The position numbers and the translations under genes are program-made. A model generated the notes under the pieces. The model was given only the letters and a program-made list of their open reading frames with translations. It had not been told where the DNA came from and ran no database searches. Positions 49,642-58,271 of a DNA stretch of 64,000 bases are shown here, piece by piece. Origin of the DNA: DASUPK01 sp963800285 (lineage in GTDB: Bacteria > Actinomycetota > Thermoleophilia > Solirubrobacterales > 70-9); contig CAWDAL010000014.1 of the NCBI GenBank assembly GCA_963800285.1, positions 372,001 to 436,000 on the forward strand, in the 5' to 3' direction. Within the stretch, counting starts at the first letter, position 1; every line of letters begins with the position of its first letter.

Positions 49642-50778
49642 TTAACCGCCCAAACGCTCCGGCTCAGCCTGGCGGACCCGGTGCAGCACCGTCTCACCGC
49701 TGATTCCCTTGAAGCGGCGCGTGCCGGCGAAGGAGAACCTGAACCGGTCGCGGTTCGCGGACTCGAGGGAGTCCTTCACCGCCTGATCGGCCAGCACGCT
49801 GTCCGGACGGGCAACGTTCGTGATCCGAGCCGCGAGATTGACCGGCCGGCCGTACCAGTCACCCCCACGCCCGAGCGCGGGCCCGGTCGCAACACCCGCC
49901 TTCAACGAGGGCATCTCCTCCGTGCCGGCGGCGTCGACCAGGCCGACGACGGCATCCATCAGTGGCACCGGCTCACGCGAAGAGAACATCGCCGCGTCCC
50001 CGATCATCTTCACCAGCCGGACGGGCGGCCGGGCGGCCTGGGAGGCGAGCTCGAAGAGCCGCCCGGTCATCTCGCCGATCTCCTCGATCTCCATGGATTC
50101 GCCCAAGCTCGTGAATCCGACCAGGTCCGCGAAGGCGATCGTCACGTCGTCCGAGCCCTGCAGGCTCCCCTGGGCTACCTCCGCCTCTGTCACCATCGCC
50201 TGGCGAATCGCCTCGCGCAGGTGGATCCGGTAGGCGTGAAGCAGGGTGTCGCCCAGCAGCGGCGGCATCGTCTTCGCGGCGGCGGCGTAGCGCATCGCCA
50301 GCTCCCGCTCGTTGATCCCCGGCTCCGTGAACACCTCCCCCACCATGTCCCTGTTCGCGTCGGCGAGGCTCGCCATCGATATCCCAATGATCCGCGAGGT
50401 CTCCAGCACGCCCTCCTCCGGGAGGCCCGCGTCCATGAAGAGCCTGGCGCGCTTCGCCGCCTCGAGGTCCTGATCCGTGTACAGGCGCTCGGCGTCCTCC
50501 GGGATCGGCGCCCCGAGCGCCTGCAGCAGCCGGACGAGGAACTCGAGCTCGATCCCCGCTCCCTCGGCGATCTCGGCGGCGCTGTAGTGCTTCTCCCCGG
50601 AGTCGAAGACCCGCTCGACGGGAAGCAGCACGAGCCGGCTCTCCTTGACCGCGCGCTTCAGCTCGTCGAGCGGGATGCCGTCATCCACAAGCTCGTTGAG
50701 CAGCGCCAGCCGTGCCTCGCGGGCCTCGCCCTCGAGACCGTCGAGCAATCCCTCAGCCTCGAAATCAATCCCGGCCAT
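49642..50778 (-). CDS. Class III adenylate/guanylate cyclase with N-terminal regulatory domain
   Basis: 378 residues. The N-terminal half (about 1-180) has LNELVDDGIPLDELKRAVKE and LYTDQDLEAAKRARLFMDAG, like the adenylate-cyclase regulatory domain of Mycobacterium Rv1264 (acid sensing). The catalytic domain has metal Asp residues in VTIAFADLVGFTSLGE and IGDAAMF, purine-selecting Lys in LVKMIGDAA, and transition-state Asn/Arg in RPVNLAARITNVA. No membrane helix. TAGGAT lies 6 nt before ATG 50778. Probably makes cAMP. Confidence 0.88.
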   Translation of the reverse strand: MAGIDFEAEGLLDGLEGEAREARLALLNELVDDGIPLDELKRAVKESRLVLLPVERVFDSGEKHYSAAEIAEGAGIELEFLVRLLQALGAPIPEDAERLYTDQDLEAAKRARLFMDAGLPEEGVLETSRIIGISMASLADANRDMVGEVFTEPGINERELAMRYAAAAKTMPPLLGDTLLHAYRIHLREAIRQAMVTEAEVAQGSLQGSDDVTIAFADLVGFTSLGESMEIEEIGEMTGRLFELASQAARPPVRLVKMIGDAAMFSSREPVPLMDAVVGLVDAAGTEEMPSLKAGVATGPALGRGGDWYGRPVNLAARITNVARPDSVLADQAVKDSLESANRDRFRFSFAGTRRFKGISGETVLHRVRQAEPERLGG

Positions 50779-50784
50779 CGCTGG

Positions 50785-50794
50785 ATCCTAAGAT
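50785..50794. promoter_or_regulatory. Overlapping divergent -10 elements ATCCTAAGAT
   Basis: The decamer contains minus-strand TAGGAT, 6 nt before the cyclase ATG (50778), and plus-strand TAAGAT (50789-50794), 8 nt before the LON-domain ATG (50803). Only 24 bp separate the two start codons, so both transcripts must be leaderless and the promoters would exclude each other. Confidence 0.5.
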
Positions 50795-50802
50795 GGGTGG
50801 GA

Positions 50803-51435
50803 ATGGCGGGTCTCGAGCTCCCGATCTTCGAGCTGCCGCTGGTTTTGCTCCCTGGAGAGCAGGTTCCGCTGCACATCTTCGAGGAGCGCTACAAGCGGAT
50901 GGTCGGAACCTCGCTCGAGGAGGGGCAGCCGTTCGGGGTCGTCCTCCGCGACGATGAGGGCGCCCGGTCGGTCGGGTGCACCGCCCGCATCGACGACGTG
51001 ACGGAGCGCTTCGACGACGGCCGCCTGAACATCGTGGTCCGCGGCGAGGCGCCCTTCAAGGTGCTGGACCGCTTCGAGTCGCCCGAGTACCCAACCGGCG
51101 AGGTCGAGCTGATCCCGGACGAGGACGTGCCGCCGATCGACGAGGACGCCGCGACCGCCGCCCGCGAGGCGTTCGCCGAGCTGGCGGAGCGGGCCACCGG
51201 CCAGCGGCCGGAGCCAGAGGAGCTCGACGGCGCGAGCGCCTACGCGATCGCGGCCCGCATCGAGCTGCCACCGGAGACCAAGCAGCAGCTCCTCGAGATG
51301 CGCGACGAGGACGAGCGCATGGCGTTGCTCGCCAACGCCCTCGGCGCCGTCGGAAAGGCGCTCGAGCGTGCGGAGGAGGCCGCCGAGCGCGCCAGCAGCA
51401 ACGGGAAGGTCCACCTTCCCGGGCTCCCTGACTGA
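50803..51435 (+). CDS. LON N-terminal (substrate-binding) domain protein
   Basis: 210 residues from ATG 50803. The Lon-SB/PUA-like domain starts LELPIFELPLVLLPGEQVPL and HIFEERYKRMVGTSLEEGQP, then FGVVLRDDEGARSVGCTARI and LNIVVRGEAPFKVLDRFES. It is followed by a helical region (ETKQQLLEMRDEDERMALLA). There is no ATPase or protease domain, so it is a stand-alone Lon-SB protein, a widespread group of unknown function. Confidence 0.88.
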   Translation: MAGLELPIFELPLVLLPGEQVPLHIFEERYKRMVGTSLEEGQPFGVVLRDDEGARSVGCTARIDDVTERFDDGRLNIVVRGEAPFKVLDRFESPEYPTGEVELIPDEDVPPIDEDAATAAREAFAELAERATGQRPEPEELDGASAYAIAARIELPPETKQQLLEMRDEDERMALLANALGAVGKALERAEEAAERASSNGKVHLPGLPD

Positions 51436-53007
51436 TCAGGCGAAAGCCACCGCCCCGCCGCGCCGGGGGTCCCCACCGCCGCTGAGCCCGCCGTTCGCCG
51501 GGTCGCGGAGAACGGCCTGCACGCCGCCGAAGTAGAGGTTCTTGCGCTTCCAGCGGACGACCGGCACGCCCCGCCGCTCGAGGTCGTTCAGTCCCCCATC
51601 GTCCACCCCCGGCTCCGCCTGCACCGTCCCGGCCTCGAAGTGAAGCCGGCCGGCGGCGACTGCCTCCTCCGCGTCCATTCCCTGCTCCAGCACCCTGACC
51701 GTCGTCTGGAGGATGGCCGAGCGGATCCGGTTGGAACCGGCGCTTCCGAGCCCGAGCATGACCTGGCCGTCGCGGAGGGCAATGGTCGGCGACATCATCG
51801 AGCTCACCCGGCGGCCCGGCGGGATCCGGTGGAAGCCCTGCGGGTTCAGGTCCTCCTCCCCCAGCATGTTGTTGACGTGCACGCCGGTGCCGGGGACGAC
51901 CACGCCCGAGCCCGTGCCGTTCGAGCAGGTGACCGAGGCGCAGTTGCCGTCGGCGTCCATGACGGCGAGGTGGGTGGTCGAGCCGATCCGGTCCTCCGGC
52001 TCATCCGGGCCGCCCGCGCCGCCGTGCCCACCGACCCACTCGCCGTCCTGGATCCGCGCGGCGACCTCGTCCAGGTCGGAATCGAGGAAGCGCTGCACAT
52101 ACTCCGGGTCGTGCAGCCCCTCGTGGAAGTCTCCATCGCGCCTGGAGTTGGCGGCCTCGCTCGCCGCGACGATCTTCTCAACCCCGCTGCCGGGGCCGAG
52201 ACGCTCGAGCAACCCCAGCGAGTAGCCGATGAGGATGCCCCCCGACGAGGGCGGCGGGTTGGTCAGGACCTGGTGCCCGCGGAAGCTCGCGCTGACCGGC
52301 TTCCGCTCGATCGGCTCATAGGCGGCCATGTCGTCCATCCCGAGCGTGCCGCCCCGCTCGCGCACCCAGTCGCAGACCGCCCGCCCGGTGTCCCCGCGAT
52401 AGAACGGTTGGGCGCCGTCGGCCGCGAAGCGCTCGAGCGCATCCGCCATCTCCGGGTAGTGGAAGACGTCCCCCTCCACCAGCTGCCTGCCCTCCGGCGT
52501 GTAGAGGGACGCGGATTCCGGACTCGAGACCAGGATCGGATTGAGGATCTCGTGGAAGTACTCCGCGGCGGCGGTCAGCTGCACGCCCTGTCTGCCGAGA
52601 TCGATCCCCGGTTGCGCCAGGCGATCCATCGGCAGCGAACCCCATCGCTTCCAGGCGTATTCGATCCCGGCCGGGTTTCCGGGTACGCCACAGGATGCGG
52701 CTCCGCAGTTGAACACCTGCGGCGTCTCGTCGAAGTAAACGGGGATCGGGAGGAGCTCCGCGTCGCGCTCGACCCCATCAGCGCCGCCCGCGGCGACGAA
52801 GAAGTCGATCAGCGTGCTCTCCCCACCCTCGTGAACCATCATGAACCCGCCGGCCCCGAACCCGGTCAGCTGGCTCTCGCAGACGAACGAGGTGAGGACG
52901 GCGCAGATCGCCGCGTCCACCGCATTGCCGCCGTCGCGCAGCACCTGTGCGCCGGCCTCAGCGGTCAGCGGGTGCCCCGCTGCGACGACTCCCCTTGGAC
53001 TGGACAT
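51436..53007 (-). CDS. ggt: Gamma-glutamyltransferase family protein
   Basis: 523 residues. N terminus VVAAGHPLTAEAGAQVLRDG with GGNAVDAAICA is standard. The self-cleavage/nucleophile Thr is in STTHLAVMDADGNC. The substrate-binding stretch GSGVVVPGTGVHVNNMLGEE and MSPTIALRDGQVMLGLGSAG are intact. No signal peptide is visible, so it may be cytosolic, unlike classic periplasmic enzymes. TACGCT on the minus strand lies 8 nt before the ATG. Glutathione, mycothiol-related or acyl substrates are all possible. Confidence 0.9.
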   Translation of the reverse strand: MSSPRGVVAAGHPLTAEAGAQVLRDGGNAVDAAICAVLTSFVCESQLTGFGAGGFMMVHEGGESTLIDFFVAAGGADGVERDAELLPIPVYFDETPQVFNCGAASCGVPGNPAGIEYAWKRWGSLPMDRLAQPGIDLGRQGVQLTAAAEYFHEILNPILVSSPESASLYTPEGRQLVEGDVFHYPEMADALERFAADGAQPFYRGDTGRAVCDWVRERGGTLGMDDMAAYEPIERKPVSASFRGHQVLTNPPPSSGGILIGYSLGLLERLGPGSGVEKIVAASEAANSRRDGDFHEGLHDPEYVQRFLDSDLDEVAARIQDGEWVGGHGGAGGPDEPEDRIGSTTHLAVMDADGNCASVTCSNGTGSGVVVPGTGVHVNNMLGEEDLNPQGFHRIPPGRRVSSMMSPTIALRDGQVMLGLGSAGSNRIRSAILQTTVRVLEQGMDAEEAVAAGRLHFEAGTVQAEPGVDDGGLNDLERRGVPVVRWKRKNLYFGGVQAVLRDPANGGLSGGGDPRRGGAVAFA

Positions 53008-53099
53008 GAGGCCGCAGCGTAGGCCGCGGGGCGAATAACCGCCTTCGACGCCCGCGGATGTGGTGAGCCTAATCGGCGATCGGGCGTCTCAGGAGGCGC

Positions 53100-54728
53100 T
53101 CAGTGATCGGGGTTGAACTCGGGCACGTCCAGCACCCGGCCGTCGAGCGAGCGCGGCTCGGTGGGCGGACGGGCCGGGTTTCGGCCCCAGACGCCGTCGC
53201 CGTAGAGCTCGTCGGCGCTGCCGCTCCCCCTGTGAGCAGGCTCGCGGTAGTCCCCGACGGGATCCGAGTAGCGCTCCGGCCGCAGCGCCGCGTCCCGGTC
53301 GGGCGTGCGCGGCTCGCGCGTGTCGGTACGCCGGTCGCGCCGGAAGCGCTGATTGAAGGCGGAGTCGAACCGAGTGGCGATCACCGTGATCCAGACCTCC
53401 TCGGCCATGTCCTCGTCGACGCTCGCCCCGAAGATGATCTCGGCCTCCGGATGGGCCGCGGCCTTGACGATCTCGGCCGCCTCGCTCGCCTCGATCAGCG
53501 AGAGGTCGGGACCGCCGGTGATCGAGAGCAGCAGCGAGTGCGCGCCCTCGACCGAGGTCTCGAGCAGAGGCGAGGAGACCGCCTTCTCGGCCGCGATCGT
53601 CGCGCGGTGCTCGCCGGCGCCCATGCCGATGCCGAGGATCGCGTCGCCGGCCTCGATCATGGTCGTGCGTACGTCCGCGAAGTCGAGATTGATCAGACCG
53701 GGCAGCATGACCAGGTCGGAGATGCCCTGGACCGCCTGGCGCAGGACGTCGTCGGCGACCTTGAACGCGTCGACGATCGAGGTGCGGCGCTCGAGGATCG
53801 TCAGCAGCCGCTCGTTCGGCACGACGATCATCGTGTCGACCTCCTTGCCGAGGGCGGCGATGCCCTCCTCGGCCTGGGCCGCCCGGCGGGCGCCCTCGAA
53901 GGCGAACGGCTTGGTGACCGCGGCGACGGTGAGCGCGCCGATGTCGCGGGCGAGCTTGGCGACCACGGGGGCCGCGCCGGTGCCGGTGCCGCCGCCCGAG
54001 CCGGAGGCCAGGAAGACCATGTCCGAGCCCTTGAGCAGCTCCTTGATCTTGTCCTGCTCCTCGTAGGCGGCGCGGTAGCCGACCCTGGGGTCTGACCCCG
54101 AACCGAGCCCGCGGGTGAGCTCGGCGCCGATGTGGAGCGTCACGTCGGCGTTCGAGGTCTGCAGGGACTGAAGGTCGGTGTTGATGGCGAGGAACTCGAC
54201 CCCGGGCAGCTCGGCCTCGACCATCCGGTTGACGGCGTTCACCCCGGCGCCGCCGACGCCGACGACGCGCAGGACGGCCTGGTGGGTGCGCGGGACGACC
54301 GGCTGGCGGGTCGGGGAAGACGTGTCGGGCTCCTCGCGGCCGAAGGCCGGGCGGATCTCGGTGCCGGGGCCGCCCATGAGGCGCTCCAGGCCCTCGTGAT
54401 GCACCTCGACCTTCTCGATCGTCAGCTCGGCCTCCGGGTCCTCGGCGACGGGCTCAGGCGGAGTCGGCTCGGGAACCGGCTCCGGCCCGGGCAGCGGCTC
54501 CGGCACGGGGTCCGGGGTCGGCTCCGGGACGGGCTCAGGCGTGGGCTCGGGGACCGGCTCGGGCACAGGGGTCTCCTGGACCGGCTCCTCCACGGCCACC
54601 TCGACCGGCGCGCTGCCGGCGCCGTTGGCGGTCACCTTGACCTCGTCGGGCGCGACGGACTCGTCGGTCGAGCGGAACAGATCGGCGAGGGGGCCCTCGC
54701 GCATGCTGGCGCGCTTCTTACGAGCCAT
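53100..54728 (-). CDS. ftsZ: Cell-division GTPase FtsZ with long Pro/Glu-repeat N-terminal extension
   Basis: 542 residues against the usual 350-400. Residues 1-145 are an added region; 50-94 is a run of PEPVPEPTPEP-type repeats. The GTPase starts at about 150 (RVVGVGGAGVNAVNRMVEAE). The tubulin signature is GGGTGTG at 245-251, preceded by ASGS instead of the usual AGM. The T7 loop NLDFADV (347-353) is intact. The acidic-basic linker ends in LDVPEFNPDH, like the FtsZ C-terminal peptide. The start overlaps the parA stop by 11 bp. It is outside a dcw cluster, so it may be a second FtsZ. Confidence 0.93.
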   Translation of the reverse strand: MARKKRASMREGPLADLFRSTDESVAPDEVKVTANGAGSAPVEVAVEEPVQETPVPEPVPEPTPEPVPEPTPDPVPEPLPGPEPVPEPTPPEPVAEDPEAELTIEKVEVHHEGLERLMGGPGTEIRPAFGREEPDTSSPTRQPVVPRTHQAVLRVVGVGGAGVNAVNRMVEAELPGVEFLAINTDLQSLQTSNADVTLHIGAELTRGLGSGSDPRVGYRAAYEEQDKIKELLKGSDMVFLASGSGGGTGTGAAPVVAKLARDIGALTVAAVTKPFAFEGARRAAQAEEGIAALGKEVDTMIVVPNERLLTILERRTSIVDAFKVADDVLRQAVQGISDLVMLPGLINLDFADVRTTMIEAGDAILGIGMGAGEHRATIAAEKAVSSPLLETSVEGAHSLLLSITGGPDLSLIEASEAAEIVKAAAHPEAEIIFGASVDEDMAEEVWITVIATRFDSAFNQRFRRDRRTDTREPRTPDRDAALRPERYSDPVGDYREPAHRGSGSADELYGDGVWGRNPARPPTEPRSLDGRVLDVPEFNPDH

Positions 54729-55653
54729 GAGTCAGGACCTCCTTCGCGAGGTCGCGGTAGGCGCCCGCGGCCTTTCCGGTTGGGTCGTACTTGAGGACCG
54801 AGCTCCCGCGAACCGGCGCTTCGGCGAACTTGATCGCCTTGCGGATCCGCGACTTGAAGACGAGCTCTCCGAAGTTCTCCTCGAGGATCTCCACCGCCTC
54901 CTTGGCGTGGACGGTCCGCGAGTCGAGCATGGTCGGCAGGATCCCCTCGATCTCGACGCCGGGGTTGAGGTTCTCCCGGATCATCGTGAGGGTGTTCTGA
55001 AGCTGGACCAGGCCGCGCATCGAGAGGTACTCGCACTGGACCGGCACGATCACCTTGTCGGCAGCGGTGAGCGCGTTCACGGTCAGGAGCCCGAGGCTCG
55101 GCGGCGTGTCGATGCAGATGAAGTCGTAGTCGTCGCGGATCTCGTCGAAGGACTTCTGGAGCGCCCGCTCGCGGCCGATCTGCGTGCTCATGGCGATCTC
55201 GGCGCCGGCCAGGTCGATCGAGGCGACCGCGACGTCGATCTCGCGCGAGACGATGATCTCCGAGATCGGGATCCGGTGGACGAGCACGTCGAACATGCTC
55301 TTCTCGACCTTGTCCGGGTCGACGCCCTGGCTCATCGTCAGGTTGCCCTGCGGGTCCATGTCGACGCAGAGGACGCGGTGTCCCGACTCCTTGAAGGCGA
55401 CGGCCAGGTTGAGCGCGGTGGTCGTCTTGGCGACGCCGCCCTTCTGGTTCGCGAAGGCGATCACCTTGGCCGGGCCCTTGTTCTTGGGCTTGTCCGGCTG
55501 CTTGGCCTTGGCCTTGGAATCGTCCTTCTTGGGCGCCTCGTCCGCCTTGCTCACGTCCTTCTTCTCGGGCGTGGGCCCGACGAGGTCCTCGGCGCGCATG
55601 CGCCCAACCTCATCCGCGGTTTGAGAAGTCTTGTTTCGGCGGAAACTAGCCAT
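54718..55653 (-). CDS. parA: ParA/Soj-family partition ATPase
   Basis: 311 residues. A Lys-rich N-terminal extension of about 60 residues (KKDDSKAKAKQPDKPKNKGP) precedes the deviant Walker A IAFANQKGGVAKTTTALNLA. Then come CVDMDPQGNLTMSQG, FICIDTPPSLGLLTVNAL and VIVPVQCEYLSMRGLVQL. ParA ATPases position chromosomes or other cargo. No parB lies next to it; instead it is coupled to ftsZ, so it may position the division machinery in the manner of MipZ or orphan ParA proteins. Confidence 0.93.
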   Translation of the reverse strand: MASFRRNKTSQTADEVGRMRAEDLVGPTPEKKDVSKADEAPKKDDSKAKAKQPDKPKNKGPAKVIAFANQKGGVAKTTTALNLAVAFKESGHRVLCVDMDPQGNLTMSQGVDPDKVEKSMFDVLVHRIPISEIIVSREIDVAVASIDLAGAEIAMSTQIGRERALQKSFDEIRDDYDFICIDTPPSLGLLTVNALTAADKVIVPVQCEYLSMRGLVQLQNTLTMIRENLNPGVEIEGILPTMLDSRTVHAKEAVEILEENFGELVFKSRIRKAIKFAEAPVRGSSVLKYDPTGKAAGAYRDLAKEVLTHGS

Positions 55654-55716
55654 CTAGGCGGGCTATTTCGCAGGCGAGGCCCGCTTTCCTGCTGCTGATT
55701 GGAAGAATCCGCCCAC

Positions 55717-56637
55717 ATGCCTGAGCTGCTCGACAAAAGACTCGTGTTCGTGACCGGCAAGGGAGGCGTCGGCAAGTCGACGATCTCCATCGCGCTGGGC
55801 ATGGCGGCGGCCGCACGAGGCAAGCGGACGATCGTCTGCGAGATCGGGGGCCAGGAGACCGCCTCACGCGTCTTCAGGCGAGCCGAGATCGGCTTTCACG
55901 AGGTCGAGGTGGCCGACAACCTCTGGGCGATCTCGATCGATCCCGATCACTCCCTGCGCGAGTACCTGCTGCTGCAGCTCAAGATCCGCGCCATGCGGGA
56001 CATGCTCGTTCGTTCCCGAATCTTCAACTACCTGGCGGCCGCCACTCCGGGGCTCAAGGAGCTGGTCACGATCGGGAAGATCTGGGAGCTGGCGCAGCCC
56101 GACCGCAGGGTGAAGAAGGCCGAGGAGTACGACCTGGTGATCGTCGACGCGCCCGCGACCGGGCACGGGATCGGCTTCCTGCAGACGCCGCGGACCTTCG
56201 CCGGCATCGCGCGCGTCGGCCCGATCCACTCCCAGGCCCAGGAGCTCGACCGCTTCATCACCGACCACGACTCGACGGGAGTGGCGATCGTCTCGCTGCC
56301 CGAGGAGATGCCCGTCAACGAGTCGGCCTCGCTGGAGGAATCGCTGACGGATGACATCGGGATGGCCGTCGATCGCGTCTACATGAACGCCCTCTATCCC
56401 GAGCGCTTCTCGAAGAGCGACGCGGGCGAGCTGGAGAAGGCTCTCGAGGAGGTCGACGGGCCCGCCAGGGCGGCCGTGCGCGCGGCCCTCTCCGAGTTCC
56501 GCCGCTCGCGCTCCCAGCGCGAGCAGCTGCAGCGACTCAAGAAGTCCGTCTCCTCCCCCGTGAAGACGCTGCCCTTCATCTTCAAGCCCTCGCTCGACGT
56601 CCCCTCCCTCGAGCGCCTCTCGGGCGCGCTCGTCTGA
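55717..56637 (+). CDS. ArsA/GET3-like ATPase, first of a pair (BagA/B-like)
   Basis: 306 residues from ATG 55717; TTG 55699 would add six. Deviant P-loop RLVFVTGKGGVGKSTISIAL, then YDLVIVDAPATGHGIGFLQT and VAIVSLPEEMPVNESASLEE. It resembles Mycobacterium tuberculosis Rv3679 of the Rv3679-Rv3680 pair, relatives of the tail-anchored-protein targeting ATPase GET3. No arsenic genes are nearby. Overlap of 1 bp with the second ATPase (TGATG) indicates an obligate pair. Divergent from parA-ftsZ. Confidence 0.9.
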   Translation: MPELLDKRLVFVTGKGGVGKSTISIALGMAAAARGKRTIVCEIGGQETASRVFRRAEIGFHEVEVADNLWAISIDPDHSLREYLLLQLKIRAMRDMLVRSRIFNYLAAATPGLKELVTIGKIWELAQPDRRVKKAEEYDLVIVDAPATGHGIGFLQTPRTFAGIARVGPIHSQAQELDRFITDHDSTGVAIVSLPEEMPVNESASLEESLTDDIGMAVDRVYMNALYPERFSKSDAGELEKALEEVDGPARAAVRAALSEFRRSRSQREQLQRLKKSVSSPVKTLPFIFKPSLDVPSLERLSGALV

Positions 56638-57782
56638 TGCCCTCGATCACCGACATCGTCGACGGGCGAGGGATCTGCATCTGTGCGGGCTCGGGAGGCG
56701 TGGGCAAGACGACCACCTCCGCGGCGCTGGCGGCCGGCCTCGCGGTGCGCGGCCAGAAGGTCTGCGTGCTCACCATCGACCCGGCGAAGCGGCTGGCGGA
56801 CTCGCTCGGCCTCAAGGAGCTCGAGAACACGCCCAGCATGGTCGATCCGAAGCTCTTCGAGCCCTGCGGCGTCGAGATGAAGGGAGAGCTCTGGGCGATG
56901 ATGCTCGATCCCAAGGCCACCTTTGACGACCTGGTGCGCAGGCACGCGCCGGACGCCGAGACGCGCGACCGGATCCTCGAGAACCGCATCTACCGCCAGC
57001 TCTCGAACGCGCTGGCGGGGTCTCAGGAGTACATGGCGATGGAGAAGCTCTTCGAGATCCACCAGGAGGGCCGCTACGACTTCCTCGTCCTCGACACTCC
57101 CCCCTCCCGTAACGCGCTCGACTTCCTCGACGCGCCCAAGCGGCTCACCCAGTTCATCGAGGGCAGGGGCATGCAGATGTTCATGAAGCCGACGGGCTTC
57201 GCCACGAAGGTCGTGGGACGCGGCAGCTCGATGGCGATGGGCGTCCTGAAGCGGGTCACCGGGCTCGATCTGCTCACCGACCTGAGCGAGTTCTTCCAGG
57301 CCTTCAGCGGCATGGTCGACGGCTTCCGCGAGCGAGCCAAGCGGGTCTCCGAGCTCCTCGGCGACCCGGCCACGACCTTCGTCGTGGTCTGCGGCCCGCA
57401 GGGGGAGCCCGTGAACGAGGCGGTCTACTTCCACCGCAAGCTGGTCGAGGCGAAGCTGCCTGTGGGCGGCGTGATCGTCAACAAGGTGCACTACGAGGCC
57501 GACGAGGAGGCCGAGGGGACTGCCGAAGCGGACCTGCACGGGCTGCTCGGCGACGACCTCGCCGAGCGCGTCGCCCAGAACTTCGCCGACTATCAGGCGC
57601 TCGCCCAGCGCGACGCCGAGAACGTCGAGCACCTGCAGCGCGAACTGACCCCGAAAGCGGTGATCCGGATCCCGTACCTGGACGAGGACGTCCACGACCT
57701 CGTGGCCCTGCTCAAGATCGACCGCTACCTGTTCGCGACCGAGGAGCAGCGAGAGGAACTGGCGGCGTCAGGCGCCGCCTAG
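56637..57782 (+). CDS. ArsA/GET3-like ATPase, second of a pair (BagA/B-like)
   Basis: 381 residues. P-loop GICICAGSGGVGKTTTSAAL (Ser in place of the first Lys of KGGVGK), switch LTIDPAKRLADSLGL, YDFLVLDTPPSRNALDFLDA. The insert MQMFMKPTGFATKVVGRGSS and VVCGPQGEPVNEAVYFHRKL are typical of the Rv3680-like partner. It probably forms a heterodimer with the upstream ATPase, in which only one signature Lys is kept. Role in membrane-protein handling or stress is inferred from the family. Confidence 0.9.
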   Translation: MPSITDIVDGRGICICAGSGGVGKTTTSAALAAGLAVRGQKVCVLTIDPAKRLADSLGLKELENTPSMVDPKLFEPCGVEMKGELWAMMLDPKATFDDLVRRHAPDAETRDRILENRIYRQLSNALAGSQEYMAMEKLFEIHQEGRYDFLVLDTPPSRNALDFLDAPKRLTQFIEGRGMQMFMKPTGFATKVVGRGSSMAMGVLKRVTGLDLLTDLSEFFQAFSGMVDGFRERAKRVSELLGDPATTFVVVCGPQGEPVNEAVYFHRKLVEAKLPVGGVIVNKVHYEADEEAEGTAEADLHGLLGDDLAERVAQNFADYQALAQRDAENVEHLQRELTPKAVIRIPYLDEDVHDLVALLKIDRYLFATEEQREELAASGAA

Positions 57783-57793
57783 CTCAGCCACCC

Positions 57794-58180
57794 TCAGGGC
57801 TTAGACAGCCCGGCGGCCTCGAGCGCCTGCTCGGGTTCGTTGAACCAGCGGAAGCGAACGCCCTTTCCGGCTCGGATCGTCCAGACGTAACCCTGCCGCC
57901 AATCGATCTCGACGCCGCTGCCACGGCCTCTACCCGTGATCCGTGCGATCACCACCACCTCGTCGTCTCCGGCATCGATGAGCTCTTCGGGCTCGACCCT
58001 CACGTCGTCATATGCGTCCCGGATGCGCGCGAACGCCTTCCGCCCGTGCAGGGTGCCGCTCTCGACGGCGTCGGGTGGGTTCACGTACTCGATCTCTGGA
58101 TCGATCAGCGAACGAGCCGACTCATGCCGGAGCCAAGCCGCATAGATGGAGCGCACGATCTCCACGTTCTGCTCGGACAT
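57794..58180 (-). CDS. SnoaL-like (NTF2-fold) protein
   Basis: 128 residues. Opens QNVEIVRSIYAAWLRHESAR, then EYVNPPDAVESGTLHGRKAF and VVVIARITGRGRGSGVEIDW. Typical of the large actinobacterial SnoaL-like family; the fifth member in this window and the closest to the 818-1225 gene at the N terminus (NLEIVRRG/NVEIVRSI). Function unknown. Convergent with the ATPase pair. Confidence 0.85.
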   Translation of the reverse strand: MSEQNVEIVRSIYAAWLRHESARSLIDPEIEYVNPPDAVESGTLHGRKAFARIRDAYDDVRVEPEELIDAGDDEVVVIARITGRGRGSGVEIDWRQGYVWTIRAGKGVRFRWFNEPEQALEAAGLSKP

Positions 58181-58224
58181 CGCGCTCAGTATCGCGCCAG
58201 AGCCCTGGCGCGTTGAACCGGGTT

Positions 58225-58271
58225 CGGGCTTCGCCCTTCGCTCCTGAAGTCAGCGGCCTTGTGGCCGCTTG
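58225..58271. repeat. Dispersed intergenic repeat, partial copy D
   Basis: CGGGCTTCGCCC followed by TGAAGTCAGCGGCCTTGTGG and CCGCTTG resembles the second half of copy A (5612-5687), which has CGGGCTTCGCCCCTG and TGAAGTGGAGCGGCCTGGTG. As in the other copies, it ends over the stop of a minus-strand gene, here encoding the last residues KRPQGR. Confidence 0.5.

Noticed and set aside
49681..50802. Long plus-strand frame upstream of the LON-domain protein
   Set aside because: It is antisense to the adenylate cyclase; the LON domain starts at ATG 50803.
55717..57782. ArsA-type arsenite efflux ATPases
   Set aside because: No arsB, arsR or arsC nearby, and the pair matches the Rv3679-Rv3680 type instead.
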